Source of the DNA: Fimbriimonadaceae bacterium
GTDB taxonomy: Bacteria; Armatimonadota; Fimbriimonadia; Fimbriimonadales; Fimbriimonadaceae
NCBI GenBank assembly: GCA_019454665.1
Contig: JACFNW010000011.1
Span: 1 to 17,274 of the forward strand
Direction of reading: 5' to 3'
Length of the DNA stretch: 17,274 nucleotides
Position 1 is the stretch's first letter. Each line of letters opens with the position of its first letter. Both the position numbers and the translations under genes were made by a program. This document shows positions 5,636 through 12,953 of the stretch, piece by piece. The notes beneath the pieces are model-generated. The model saw nothing but the letters and a program-made list of their open reading frames with translations, was not told where the DNA came from and made no database searches.

Positions 5636-7005
5636 CGAACGGTCTCCCCGTCCGGCACCCATTTGACATGGCCATCCGCAAAGGCGACGACCCGTCCACC
5701 AGGCATCGAAATGTAACCCAGTTCCGTCTTCGATGGAAGCTCGATGTCCTGGGTGAATCCGCCCGCAAACGTATAGACGAACCCGTCGAAGATGCTTTGG
5801 TTTCTCAGATAGGGCAGGAGCAGCTTCTGGATGTCCTCCTTGTTGCTGGGCAGGCGGTCGTCGTTGTCCGCCGAGAACATGATCGCCGCCAAGGCGACCT
5901 GCTTGGCGTTCGACATGGCTACGGTTCGCTTGGCGGCGTCGCGCATCTGTTCGTACATGCCTCGCGGGATTTCGACAAGGTCGCGCACCACCGTCATGCC
6001 GTGGTGGGTGTAGGCGACGCGCGCGCCATCCGGCGAGACCTCCACCCGTTCGACGAACGCATCGAGCACGGCTGCTTTGTCCGTTTCGCCCGACTGAACC
6101 GGCATAAGCACGGTGGTTTGCAGCTTCTCGACCTCTTTGACGCCCACCCGGACGTCGGTGGACACGTTGCTCCATGCCACGGTGTTCTTGGACTCTTGGA
6201 ACGTGAATCGCGTGTCTGCGGACAGGGTGGCCGTCAGGGTGAGGGGGTCGAAGTCGTGGATTTGCCACTTGGACGCGCCATCGGGGCCCTCGACGCTGCG
6301 ACCCAGTTTCAGGGTCATTCCGTCGGGGTTCCAAGCGAGGTAGGCGCCATACGGCCCCGCTCCGCCCGCGATTTTGGAGGGCTGAGATGCGCCGTTCGCC
6401 GTGACGACGACCGCCTCTTCCCGCCCCTCTTGCCCGACCATCCAAACGAGGCCCACGGCCCGGGTGGGCGAGAACGACATGCCTGCCGAAAAGTAGTGCC
6501 CCTGATACGAGCCTAGTCGAGCCGTCCGGGAGGTCCTTGTGTCGTAGCGGTAAAGGTCGTAGACGGGTCCCATCCGCACACCTTCTTGGGCGAGCGGGTG
6601 GCGCGTCGTCAGCACGATCAGTTGGCCAGTCTCGGGCATCCAGCCGAGTTCGACTCCGGTTTGGCCGGGAAACTCGAAGGCTTGCTTGGTCTGCTCGGAC
6701 TCGGCGTCATAGACGTCCACATAGACACGCATCCGCGATTCGAAGTCGGCGGGTGGGGTTCCGGTCAGCATGGCCGCCCGCATCTCGCTGGTTTTCAGCG
6801 GCATCGGCGTTCGGACGACGGCCAGGTGCCGGCCGTCGGGCGACCACTTCAGCTCCACGCCCGATGCGGCCGAGACGAACTTGGGCGGTAGCACGAGGAA
6901 CGCCTTGTCGCCCGCGAGAAGGGTCGAGCTGGTGCTTTGCGCCACGCCGACCGCAGACGAGCCCGCAAGGGAGGAGACGAGAGCCAACGCGAAGACGGCA
7001 CGCAT
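5632..7005 (-). CDS. Secreted beta-propeller protein with C-terminal pseudopilin-like (H-X9-DG-type) domain
   Basis: A 457-residue exported protein; the signal peptide probably ends at GVA|QS (about 22-23). Residues about 45-345 contain TolB/WD40-like blades such as ELKWSPDGRHLAVVR, AYLAWNPDGMTLKLG and RVEVSPDGARVAYTHHG. Residues 358-457 change character: AKRTVAMSNAKQVALAAIMF followed by SADNDDRLPS, and finally RVVAFADGHVKWVPDG. This is the body and tail of H-X9-DG pseudopilins without their N-terminal cleavage/membrane helix. The position of the motif histidine appears to be Met. No catalytic residues are recognised. It is first in the operon with the lipoprotein and phosphodiesterase, and starts 97 bases downstream of the stop of the Spy-like gene. 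A promoter is visible just upstream (7015-7043). Confidence 0.82.
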   Translation of the reverse strand: MRAVFALALVSSLAGSSAVGVAQSTSSTLLAGDKAFLVLPPKFVSAASGVELKWSPDGRHLAVVRTPMPLKTSEMRAAMLTGTPPADFESRMRVYVDVYDAESEQTKQAFEFPGQTGVELGWMPETGQLIVLTTRHPLAQEGVRMGPVYDLYRYDTRTSRTARLGSYQGHYFSAGMSFSPTRAVGLVWMVGQEGREEAVVVTANGASQPSKIAGGAGPYGAYLAWNPDGMTLKLGRSVEGPDGASKWQIHDFDPLTLTATLSADTRFTFQESKNTVAWSNVSTDVRVGVKEVEKLQTTVLMPVQSGETDKAAVLDAFVERVEVSPDGARVAYTHHGMTVVRDLVEIPRGMYEQMRDAAKRTVAMSNAKQVALAAIMFSADNDDRLPSNKEDIQKLLLPYLRNQSIFDGFVYTFAGGFTQDIELPSKTELGYISMPGGRVVAFADGHVKWVPDGETVR

Positions 7006-7014
7006 ACCATTGGC

Positions 7015-7043
7015 AGTATAGCAAGCGCTTCCTGGGCCACCAA
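7015..7043 (-). promoter_or_regulatory. Promoter of the propeller-lipoprotein-phosphodiesterase operon
   Basis: On the minus strand, TTGGTG (7043-7038) is followed after exactly 17 bases by TATACT (7020-7015), which is five of six matches to TATAAT. Initiation about 7 bases downstream would fall near 7008, only a few bases before the ATG at 7005. No ribosome site is present between them, so the mRNA is predicted to be leaderless or nearly so. Confidence 0.6.
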
Positions 7044-7046
7044 GAG

Positions 7047-7078
7047 ACCGGGGGTCCCTTTGGAAAGGGACCCCCGGT
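7047..7078 (-). terminator. Strong hairpin ending the secretion operon
   Basis: A perfect 14-bp stem (7047-7060 with 7065-7078, ACCGGGGGTCCCTT arm) with loop TGGA lies 23 bases beyond the stop of the Spy-like gene. On the minus strand it is followed by CTCTTGG, a poor T-run, so termination may be partial or factor-assisted. The hairpin ends only 4 bases before the -35 of the next operon. Confidence 0.7.
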
Positions 7079-7101
7079 TCGTGCGGACGATGACGCCAGG
7101 C

Positions 7102-7824
7102 TTAGTTGCCGCCGCCGCCGCGTCGCTGCTGTTGGAAGGCGAAGGGCTTGCCCTTCAGTTCCTCCCACTTCGCCTTCTGCTCGGCGGTCAGGATCTTGCC
7201 GACTTCTTCGGCCATGATCTTGTCCATCTTCTCGCGCTCGGTGTTCATCGAGGCGAAGTCGAGTTCCTGGTTGCGCATGCGCTCAAAGAGAGCGGCCATC
7301 GCTTCGCGCTGCTTGTCCTGCAGGGCGCGGAGCTTGGATTGCTGGTCGCTGGTGACGCCGAGAGCCTTCTGGCCCTCTTCTCCCATGGGGTAGTTGGCGC
7401 CCGCCATTTGGACGGCGAGTTGCTTGATGCGGGTGGTCTGTTCGGGCGTGAGCACCGCCAAGACTTCGGCATCGTACTTGGCGCTCATCTTCTGCATTTC
7501 CGCCATGCGGGCCTGCATGTCCTGACCGCCGCCACCGCCGCCGCCGCCCTGGAAGGCCGCGCGCCGCTCTTCGCGCATCTTGTCGGAGATGGCTTGGACC
7601 TTGGATTTCTGGTCGGCGGTGAGTTTGAGTTCGGTCTGCACGTCGGGTCGCGCGGCGAGATTGCTGGGACCGGCGCCGAATCCGCCCATTCCCTGCATGC
7701 CGCCGCCGAACTGACCGACGCCCCGACCTTGTCCCTGGCCGCGCCCGCCCTGGGCATCGGCGAAGTTTGCCAGCATGGCGAAGCTCACGCCAAGCACTAC
7801 GAATTTCATCCAGTTGGATCGCAT
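7102..7824 (-). CDS. Secreted Spy/CpxP-like LTxxQ-motif protein
   Basis: A 240-residue exported protein; the signal peptide ends near ADA|QG (about 24). After a Gly/Gln-rich stretch it has four helical blocks: ELKLTADQ (65-72), VLTPEQ (124-129), LGVTSDQQSKL (155-165) and ILTAEQKAKWEELKGKPFAF (211-230). Poly-Gly occurs at about 93-100. LTxxQ repeats are typical of periplasmic Spy/CpxP chaperones, but this protein is longer and the function is inferred. It shares block order and C-terminus with the protein at 2544-3374. The gene lies 57 bases after gspD in the same direction and before a terminator, so it is probably the last gene of the secretion operon. AGGAG lies 13 bases before the ATG, a rather long spacing. 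Confidence 0.85.
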   Translation of the reverse strand: MRSNWMKFVVLGVSFAMLANFADAQGGRGQGQGRGVGQFGGGMQGMGGFGAGPSNLAARPDVQTELKLTADQKSKVQAISDKMREERRAAFQGGGGGGGGQDMQARMAEMQKMSAKYDAEVLAVLTPEQTTRIKQLAVQMAGANYPMGEEGQKALGVTSDQQSKLRALQDKQREAMAALFERMRNQELDFASMNTEREKMDKIMAEEVGKILTAEQKAKWEELKGKPFAFQQQRRGGGGN

Positions 7825-7852
7825 TGTGTTCTGATCGCTCCTAACGTTATTT

Positions 7853-7870
7853 GTGATGGGATCACGTGAT
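7853..7870. promoter_or_regulatory. Palindrome with extra half-site between gspD and the Spy-like gene
   Basis: ATCACGTGAT (7861-7870) is a perfect 10-bp palindrome. GTGAT (7853-7857) repeats its right half and can instead pair with ATCAC across GGG. It lies 29 bases upstream of the Spy-like start codon. It could be a binding site for a dimeric regulator, an RNA-processing stem or chance. Confidence 0.35.
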
Positions 7871-7881
7871 TGAGAGTTGCC

Positions 7882-10350
7882 CTAAAGCGAGTTGCCGCCT
7901 CCCGTTCCTCCGGTGCCGTTGCCGGTGCCGTTTCCTCTGGCGGCGCCGCCCGAGATGGCTTTTTGCAGGATGGCTTTGGAGGCGGGGCTCATGGCGCCCT
8001 GCAGGTCGTCCTTCAGCTTGCCGGCTTCTTCCGGGTTTCGGACGATGCGCGGCGTGAGGAAGACCAGCAATTCGGTCTTCGAGTTTTCCTTCGTCGAGGT
8101 CTTGAAGAGGTTGCCAAGGATCGGGATGTCGCCCAGAAGCGGGATTTTGCGCGTGGTCGCGGTGACCGTGCTTCGGATGATGCCGCCGAGGATGATCGTT
8201 TCGCCGTCCTTGACGGTGACGGTGGTGTCGGCTTGGCGTTGGTTGACGATCGGCGCGTTGAAGTCCGTGAAGCCCTGCAGGTCGTTGGCCGTCTGCGAGA
8301 CGTCCATCGTCACGAAGCCGTTTGCGGTGATGCGAGGCGTAACGGTCAAGACGATGCCCACGTCTTGGAACGCGTAGGTGAAGGTCAGGTTGCCGTTGGC
8401 GTCTTCCCGGCTGGAGAGCACGTAGGGGACGCTCTGGCTGATGTTGATCTGGGCTTGCACGTTGTTGGACGTGAAGATGCGTGGCGTGGACAGCACCTCG
8501 AAGCGGCTGTCGGTCTTCAGAGCGTTCAAGAACAGCTCCCACTTGCCACCGGCCAGCGTGTACTTGAAGCCGCGAGCGGGGTCCTGATTGTTGTTCAGGT
8601 TGAAGTCCTGGTCAATTCGCCCTTCGGTTCCCGAGTTGCGGAACGCGGGGTCTTGGAGGTAGCTCCATTCGACGCCCAGCTTGGTCGAGCTGTCCAGCGT
8701 GGCCTCGACGATCACCGTCTCGATCATCACCTGCTCGGGGATCTTGTCGAGTTGGGCGAGGATGCTCTGCACCAAGTCGGCGTTTTCGGGCGTGGTGACG
8801 ACGATGAGGCTGTTGGTGTTCGTGTCGGGAATGACAGTGATCTGGTTCTGCAGATCGCGAACGTTGATGAGGCGTCCCTGCTCGTCGCGACCCGTTTGGC
8901 CGCCTTGTTGCTGTTGTGTTTGGGGCCGGAACTGGCCGCCGCCGAACATCTGGGCGTAGACCTCGGTCGCCAGTTCGCCTGAGTTGGCATCCGGGTCGGC
9001 GAGGTTCAGGTCGAGCGAATCGCCCGACATGACGGGATCGAAGCCCCGTCCGCCGCCCTGCAAGCCGCCGCCCGTGTTGCGCCCCTGATTGTTGCGATTC
9101 TGGTTGTTCCGGTTCTGGTTGTTCCGGTTTTGGGTGTTGCCGCCGAATCCGCCCGTGTTCGTTCGGTTGCCCGTGTTGCGGTTGCCGAAGGCCTGCTGGA
9201 ACAGCGTGGCCACTTGGTCGGCGCGGGCGTTGTTCAGCGGGACCACAAACGTGGAGTTCTGGACGACCACTTCCTGATCGAGCTGCTCGACGACCTTCTT
9301 GACCAGCACGTGGTTGTCATCGGTGGCTGTGACGACCAGCGAGTTGGTTCGGGTTTCCGCGACGACCGAGCCGAAGCCGGCTTGCGAGTTGCCCATGCGG
9401 AAGGCGTTGGAGATGCGTTGCTCGAAGGGGACTTGTTGGCTCTGGTTGCGGATGCCGCCTCGGCCGAGGGGGGCGTTCGACGTGAGCACGTTCTGCACCA
9501 CGGGTGCGAGATCGGTCGCAGAGGCGTAGGTGAGCGGGTAGACGATCGGCCGCTGGGTCTCTTCGACTTGGATGTCGAGGCCCTTGATGAGGTCTTCGAC
9601 TTGACGCTGGACGTCCGAAGTCGCTGCGACGATGACTTGGTTGCTGTAGTCGTCGGACGAGGCGCGGACGTTCATGCCGCCCTGTTGCATGTTGGGCATG
9701 CGGAAGTTCTGGAACGGGTTGCCCCCGCGTCCACCACGGTTGAACTGGCCACCGCCGAACATCTGCATGGGGTTGAAGCCGCCCTGTTGGACGCCCATGC
9801 CCAGGAACACTTCGTTGACGACGCGCGCGACCTGGCTGGCGTTGGCGTACTTGATCGGATACCACTTCAGCACGATCTCGGGCTGCTGGTTGCCTTGGTT
9901 CATCATCTCGAAGATGCGACCCATGTCCATCCCCGGGTTGCCGCCCCCGCCGCGGCCGTCGTTGCCGCGCTGGTTGCGCTTTTGGATGACCAGGATATCG
10001 CCTTCTTTGCGGAGGTCGTAGCTCATCAGGTTGAGCGACGCGTTGAGCATCGTGAAGGCCTGGCTGATCGTCACATCGGTGGAGCTGGTCAGCGTCATCG
10101 GCTGGACGAGCGCGGGGTCTTTGACGATGTTGATGCCGGACGCCTTGGAGAGGGTGGTGATGATCAGGTCGGGGTTCGCGCCGCGGAAATCGAGCTTCAG
10201 TTTCTTGTTCTGGTCGTACTTGAAGCCCTCCCACGCTTTGGAACCGCCTCCCTGACCCATAAACTGCTCGAACTGTCCGAGCGCCATGGGCGCGAGGACA
10301 GCGGCGATCAGGATCGTCGTCAACTTAGCCTTGTTCATGCTCTTGTTCAT
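7882..10350 (-). CDS. gspD: Type II secretion / type IV filament secretin
   Basis: Outer-membrane channel-forming secretin of 822 residues, longer than the usual 650-750 because of Asn/Gly/Gln-rich inserts. A signal peptide (1-25, ALG|Q) is followed by an N0-like domain (LDFRGANPDLIITTLSKASG) and several N-type domains (VLKWYPIKYANASQVARVV; IVYPLTYASATDLAPVV; FVVPLNNARADQVATLF). The C-terminal secretin core has ITVIPDTNTNSLIV, EQVMIETVIVEATL, VLSTPRIFTSNN, GETIILGGI and the signature KIPLLGDIPILGNLFK (about 735-750). A Gly-rich tail follows. The start chosen is ATG at 10350 with GGAG 9 bases upstream; ATG at 10338 is possible. Either start lies inside the end of the upstream gspC/pilP-like gene. 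A PilQ-type name is also defensible given the gene order. Confidence 0.95.
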   Translation of the reverse strand: MNKSMNKAKLTTILIAAVLAPMALGQFEQFMGQGGGSKAWEGFKYDQNKKLKLDFRGANPDLIITTLSKASGINIVKDPALVQPMTLTSSTDVTISQAFTMLNASLNLMSYDLRKEGDILVIQKRNQRGNDGRGGGGNPGMDMGRIFEMMNQGNQQPEIVLKWYPIKYANASQVARVVNEVFLGMGVQQGGFNPMQMFGGGQFNRGGRGGNPFQNFRMPNMQQGGMNVRASSDDYSNQVIVAATSDVQRQVEDLIKGLDIQVEETQRPIVYPLTYASATDLAPVVQNVLTSNAPLGRGGIRNQSQQVPFEQRISNAFRMGNSQAGFGSVVAETRTNSLVVTATDDNHVLVKKVVEQLDQEVVVQNSTFVVPLNNARADQVATLFQQAFGNRNTGNRTNTGGFGGNTQNRNNQNRNNQNRNNQGRNTGGGLQGGGRGFDPVMSGDSLDLNLADPDANSGELATEVYAQMFGGGQFRPQTQQQQGGQTGRDEQGRLINVRDLQNQITVIPDTNTNSLIVVTTPENADLVQSILAQLDKIPEQVMIETVIVEATLDSSTKLGVEWSYLQDPAFRNSGTEGRIDQDFNLNNNQDPARGFKYTLAGGKWELFLNALKTDSRFEVLSTPRIFTSNNVQAQINISQSVPYVLSSREDANGNLTFTYAFQDVGIVLTVTPRITANGFVTMDVSQTANDLQGFTDFNAPIVNQRQADTTVTVKDGETIILGGIIRSTVTATTRKIPLLGDIPILGNLFKTSTKENSKTELLVFLTPRIVRNPEEAGKLKDDLQGAMSPASKAILQKAISGGAARGNGTGNGTGGTGGGNSL
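9085..9129 (-). repeat. 15-bp tandem repeat inside gspD
   Basis: Two identical 15-base units (9100-9114 and 9115-9129, CTGGTTGTTCCGGTT on the plus strand) and one diverged unit (9085-9099) encode NRNNQ-type repeats in a linker between secretin N-domains. The unit keeps the frame, so copy-number change would alter linker length without disrupting the gene. Confidence 0.8.
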
Positions 10351-11080
10351 TGTTCCAGTCTCCGCCGCGATTGCGGCCAGAGTCGCGTCCATCGAATCCT
10401 TCGTTTCGGCGACCGCCCTGTTCTCTCGAACGGACATCCATCGCCGGTGCGTTCAAACCTGCGTTCGGTTCGATCGAGGCGACGGGCCCTCGACCGATCG
10501 GTCCCGACAAGCCGGGTGGAACCACCGGGATCGGTTGGAAACCGGCTCCCGCGCCCATCGTCGGCTGCGTCGGGTCCTCATAGGTCGGCAGTTTCACCGA
10601 CCGAATCAAACCACTGTCCGAGGTCAACACCAGAGTATCGGTCGTGATCCGAGTGACCACGGATCGTTTCCAGCGTTCACCGCTGCTAAGCAGAACGGTT
10701 TCCTTGGTTGTTTTGTTCTCCAGGCCGGCGTAGCGCTTGCCATCGAGTTCCGCGTTGCCCGTGTAGACCCATCCGCCTTCACCGGCGAACTCGGTCGGAA
10801 TCTCGTTGGTGGGCACGCGTCCTCCCGACGAACCGAGGGTCGCCTTGGCCACCACGGGGTTGAACACATTGCGGCCACCCGACTCGACCCGGGCGAATCG
10901 GCCCCTTGCGGTGCGGTCTTCTTCGGTGATGGGGCCGGTTTCTTTGGCCTCGGTCTTGGGGGTGGTCCGCCGCAACGAGGCGCCGCCCGTGGGCGCTGGT
11001 TCTTCTTGAAGGAAGACATAGCCGCCCACCACGACGGCGAACAAGGCGGTGTACACCACGGGTCGGGAGACCTTAGCCAC
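10325..11080 (-). CDS. GspC/PilP-like inner-membrane linker protein
   Basis: Predicted bitopic protein of 251 residues that should connect the inner-membrane platform to the secretin. An N-terminal membrane helix (about 7-24) is followed by a Pro/Thr/Lys-rich linker. Then comes a beta-rich domain (about 60-165) with RNVFNP, WVYTGNAELDGKRYAGLE, VVTRITTDTLVLTSDSG and IRSVKLP, the pattern of the GspC HR / PilP fold. The tail after about 205 is Gly/Arg/Asn/Gln-rich and low-complexity. The start is GTG at 11080 with GGAGG 5 bases upstream; it overlaps the previous stop by 8 bases (GTGGCTAA). The 3' end overlaps gspD by 26 bases. Assignment rests on topology, position and weak motif similarity. No PDZ domain is seen. 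Confidence 0.7.
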   Translation of the reverse strand: MAKVSRPVVYTALFAVVVGGYVFLQEEPAPTGGASLRRTTPKTEAKETGPITEEDRTARGRFARVESGGRNVFNPVVAKATLGSSGGRVPTNEIPTEFAGEGGWVYTGNAELDGKRYAGLENKTTKETVLLSSGERWKRSVVTRITTDTLVLTSDSGLIRSVKLPTYEDPTQPTMGAGAGFQPIPVVPPGLSGPIGRGPVASIEPNAGLNAPAMDVRSREQGGRRNEGFDGRDSGRNRGGDWNNEQEHEQG

Positions 11081-11654
11081 GCGTTCCTCCGGATTGGGAC
11101 TTGGCGGTCGAAGCCGTGCGCGCATCGGTCGCGGCGACTTCGTAGAACGCGACGACGCCGATCGAGCCCGTCACCTGATCGGTCGCCCCATCGGCGGCGG
11201 ACAGTTGCACGAGGTTGACGGCCAGTTTTCCTTGGGCGTTCTCGAGTCTGCGCACGAAGTTGATCATGGCTGGGTAGCGGCCTTCGCACGTGATCAGGAG
11301 CGGGTATTGGGCGACCGCGGTGTCTTCCACCAGCCGCTGGGGCCGAAAGGCGGTGACGACCACGCCCGACTCTCTGGCCAGCGCGCTGATGTGTCCCAAA
11401 GCCGAGGGTCCGAGTTCGTCGAGTTTGCCGGTCCACACCGATGCCGCGAACCGCTCCTTCTCTTGAGCGATCTGGCTCTCCAGTTCGGCGTTTTCGGCTT
11501 TCAGTTTGGCCGCGTCCTCGGTGTACTTGGCCATGTTCACGGGCTCGGTTTTGATTGGGAATACGACGAAGTAGATGGCGACGCTGAACAGGGCCAAGCC
11601 GACCCAGACCATCGCGGTCCACATTTTCTCCGGGTTGTCCGTCGAGATCTTCAT
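11073..11654 (-). CDS. GspM/PilO-like assembly-platform protein
   Basis: A 193-residue bitopic inner-membrane protein: short cytoplasmic N-terminus, one membrane helix (about 13-33), a coiled-coil region (about 40-75, AAKLKAENAELESQIAQEKE), then a ferredoxin-like periplasmic domain. That domain includes SGVVVTAFRPQ, YPLLITCEGRYPAMINFVRR and KLAVNLVQLSAA, typical of PilO (the x-GxYxxxxxFlxxLe pattern). It should pair with the GspL-like protein encoded just upstream. The start ATG at 11654 lies 4 bases after that gene's stop, with AGGAA upstream. It ends 8 bases inside the gspC/pilP-like gene. PilO and GspM share a fold, so the name is a matter of context. Confidence 0.78.
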   Translation of the reverse strand: MKISTDNPEKMWTAMVWVGLALFSVAIYFVVFPIKTEPVNMAKYTEDAAKLKAENAELESQIAQEKERFAASVWTGKLDELGPSALGHISALARESGVVVTAFRPQRLVEDTAVAQYPLLITCEGRYPAMINFVRRLENAQGKLAVNLVQLSAADGATDQVTGSIGVVAFYEVAATDARTASTAKSQSGGTRG

Positions 11655-11658
11655 CGTT

Positions 11659-12933
11659 CTAGTTCCTCGCCACCCGGGCGGTTGCAGCGCTTCTCTTCTT
11701 TTCCTTCTCGACCATCGGCACATTGCCGACGAGCGTCGCTTGGACCGAGAAGTTGACCACGGGAGTCTCTTCGATGGTGGCGTTGTTGGCGAAGAGCAGC
11801 TTCACGTCGCGCAATCGGTCGGTGACGGCCAGTCCATCCAAGAACGCTTTGACAGCTTGGTCGGAGATGGCCGTCCCGCGGAACGTGAGCGGCTTTCCTC
11901 GCTCCATGTTCGCACCCGTGAGCCACAGGCCGGCGGGAGCGGCTTCCGAGACGACGATCAGCACGTCGGAGAACGGCTGGGCCGGGTCGAATGCCTGGTC
12001 CAAGATCGCGCTCTTTTTCTTCAGCGCCGCCAGATCGGAACTCAGCGTCTTGTTCTTGGTCGAATCGTCGCGCGTCTGCCGCGCGGCACGGGCCGTCAAT
12101 GTGGCCCGCTCGGAAGTCGCCATTTCGTAGTCGCTGTAGACGAGGAACGCGGCTGCCGCGGCGGCTCCGAAGAGCAGCACGGCGGTTCGCGCCTTGGTGG
12201 AAACGGCCTTGCGCGCCCGCGCTTCGACCTCTTCTGGAATCTGGATGTTGACCGTGTCGGGATTGCGCTCGGCCAGCGCCTTCAGGCCCGAGATGGGGAG
12301 CGAACGCGCCAATCCGGGCGCATCGAAGCCGCCCGCGCCGACGGTGCCCGAGGGTTTGCGGGCCACGATGCCGCATGTTCGGTGGACTTCGTCGTGCAAA
12401 TCGAGTTCGGGGGTCATCGGGACGAGACGCGTGTATTGAACGACCCCGCCCACACAAACATCAATCGCCAAGCCCTCGGGGGTCTCTTCGGCCACCTCGT
12501 AGGTGTCCGAACCCACTTCCTTTTGAAGACAAGCCGACCCGATGCAAGCGGCCGTGACGGTGGCGACCTTGGCGCCGGCGTCCTCGATCTGCCGCTTGGC
12601 GTCCTTGAGCGTGTCCGTTCGAACGGCGTACAAAACGGCCAGACGACCGTCGCCCGAGGGGTCGCCAGCCATCACGAGATCGAAGCTGGCTTCGCCCGGG
12701 TCCAGCGGCAGGTGCTGGCCGATCTGATAGCGAAGGGCCAGCTGGGCTTCGGCCTTCGGCACGTTCGGCACGCGGATCGCCTTGACGAAGCAAGAGCGCC
12801 TGGAGAGTGCGAGAACGACTCGCTTGCCCGAGATCGAGGACGCTGCTTCGGCGACGCTGGCGAACGACTCGGTCCGCCCGGCCGTAGGATCGCAGACCCT
12901 CACGCCGTTGGGCGACCACTCGACGACGGTCAT
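11659..12933 (-). CDS. GspL-like platform protein (PilM-like domain fused to PilN-like domain)
   Basis: A 424-residue protein with the GspL layout. A cytoplasmic actin-like/PilM-like N-terminal domain (about 1-220, with VVLALSRRSCFVKAIRVPNV and LRYQIGQHLPLDP) is followed by one membrane helix (about 250-267), a coiled-coil stretch, and a periplasmic PilN-like ferredoxin domain (about 315-400: VVSEAAPAGLWLTGANME, PLTFRGTAIS, VKAFLDGLAV). It should recruit the secretion ATPase and pair with GspM/PilO. The start used is ATG at 12933. An in-frame TTG at 12957 would add 8 residues, overlap the gspK stop as TTGA and sit behind GAGGTG, and may be the true start. The actin-like ATP site is not evident, as is usual for GspL. 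Confidence 0.82.
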   Translation of the reverse strand: MTVVEWSPNGVRVCDPTAGRTESFASVAEAASSISGKRVVLALSRRSCFVKAIRVPNVPKAEAQLALRYQIGQHLPLDPGEASFDLVMAGDPSGDGRLAVLYAVRTDTLKDAKRQIEDAGAKVATVTAACIGSACLQKEVGSDTYEVAEETPEGLAIDVCVGGVVQYTRLVPMTPELDLHDEVHRTCGIVARKPSGTVGAGGFDAPGLARSLPISGLKALAERNPDTVNIQIPEEVEARARKAVSTKARTAVLLFGAAAAAAFLVYSDYEMATSERATLTARAARQTRDDSTKNKTLSSDLAALKKKSAILDQAFDPAQPFSDVLIVVSEAAPAGLWLTGANMERGKPLTFRGTAISDQAVKAFLDGLAVTDRLRDVKLLFANNATIEETPVVNFSVQATLVGNVPMVEKEKKRSAATARVARN

Positions 12934-12953
12934 CGGCCCGCTCAGGCGCTGGC

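Noticed and set aside
9130..10647. 505-codon plus-strand frame opposite gspD
   Set aside because: Typical high-GC antisense shadow of the secretin; Val/Asp/His-rich with no domain.
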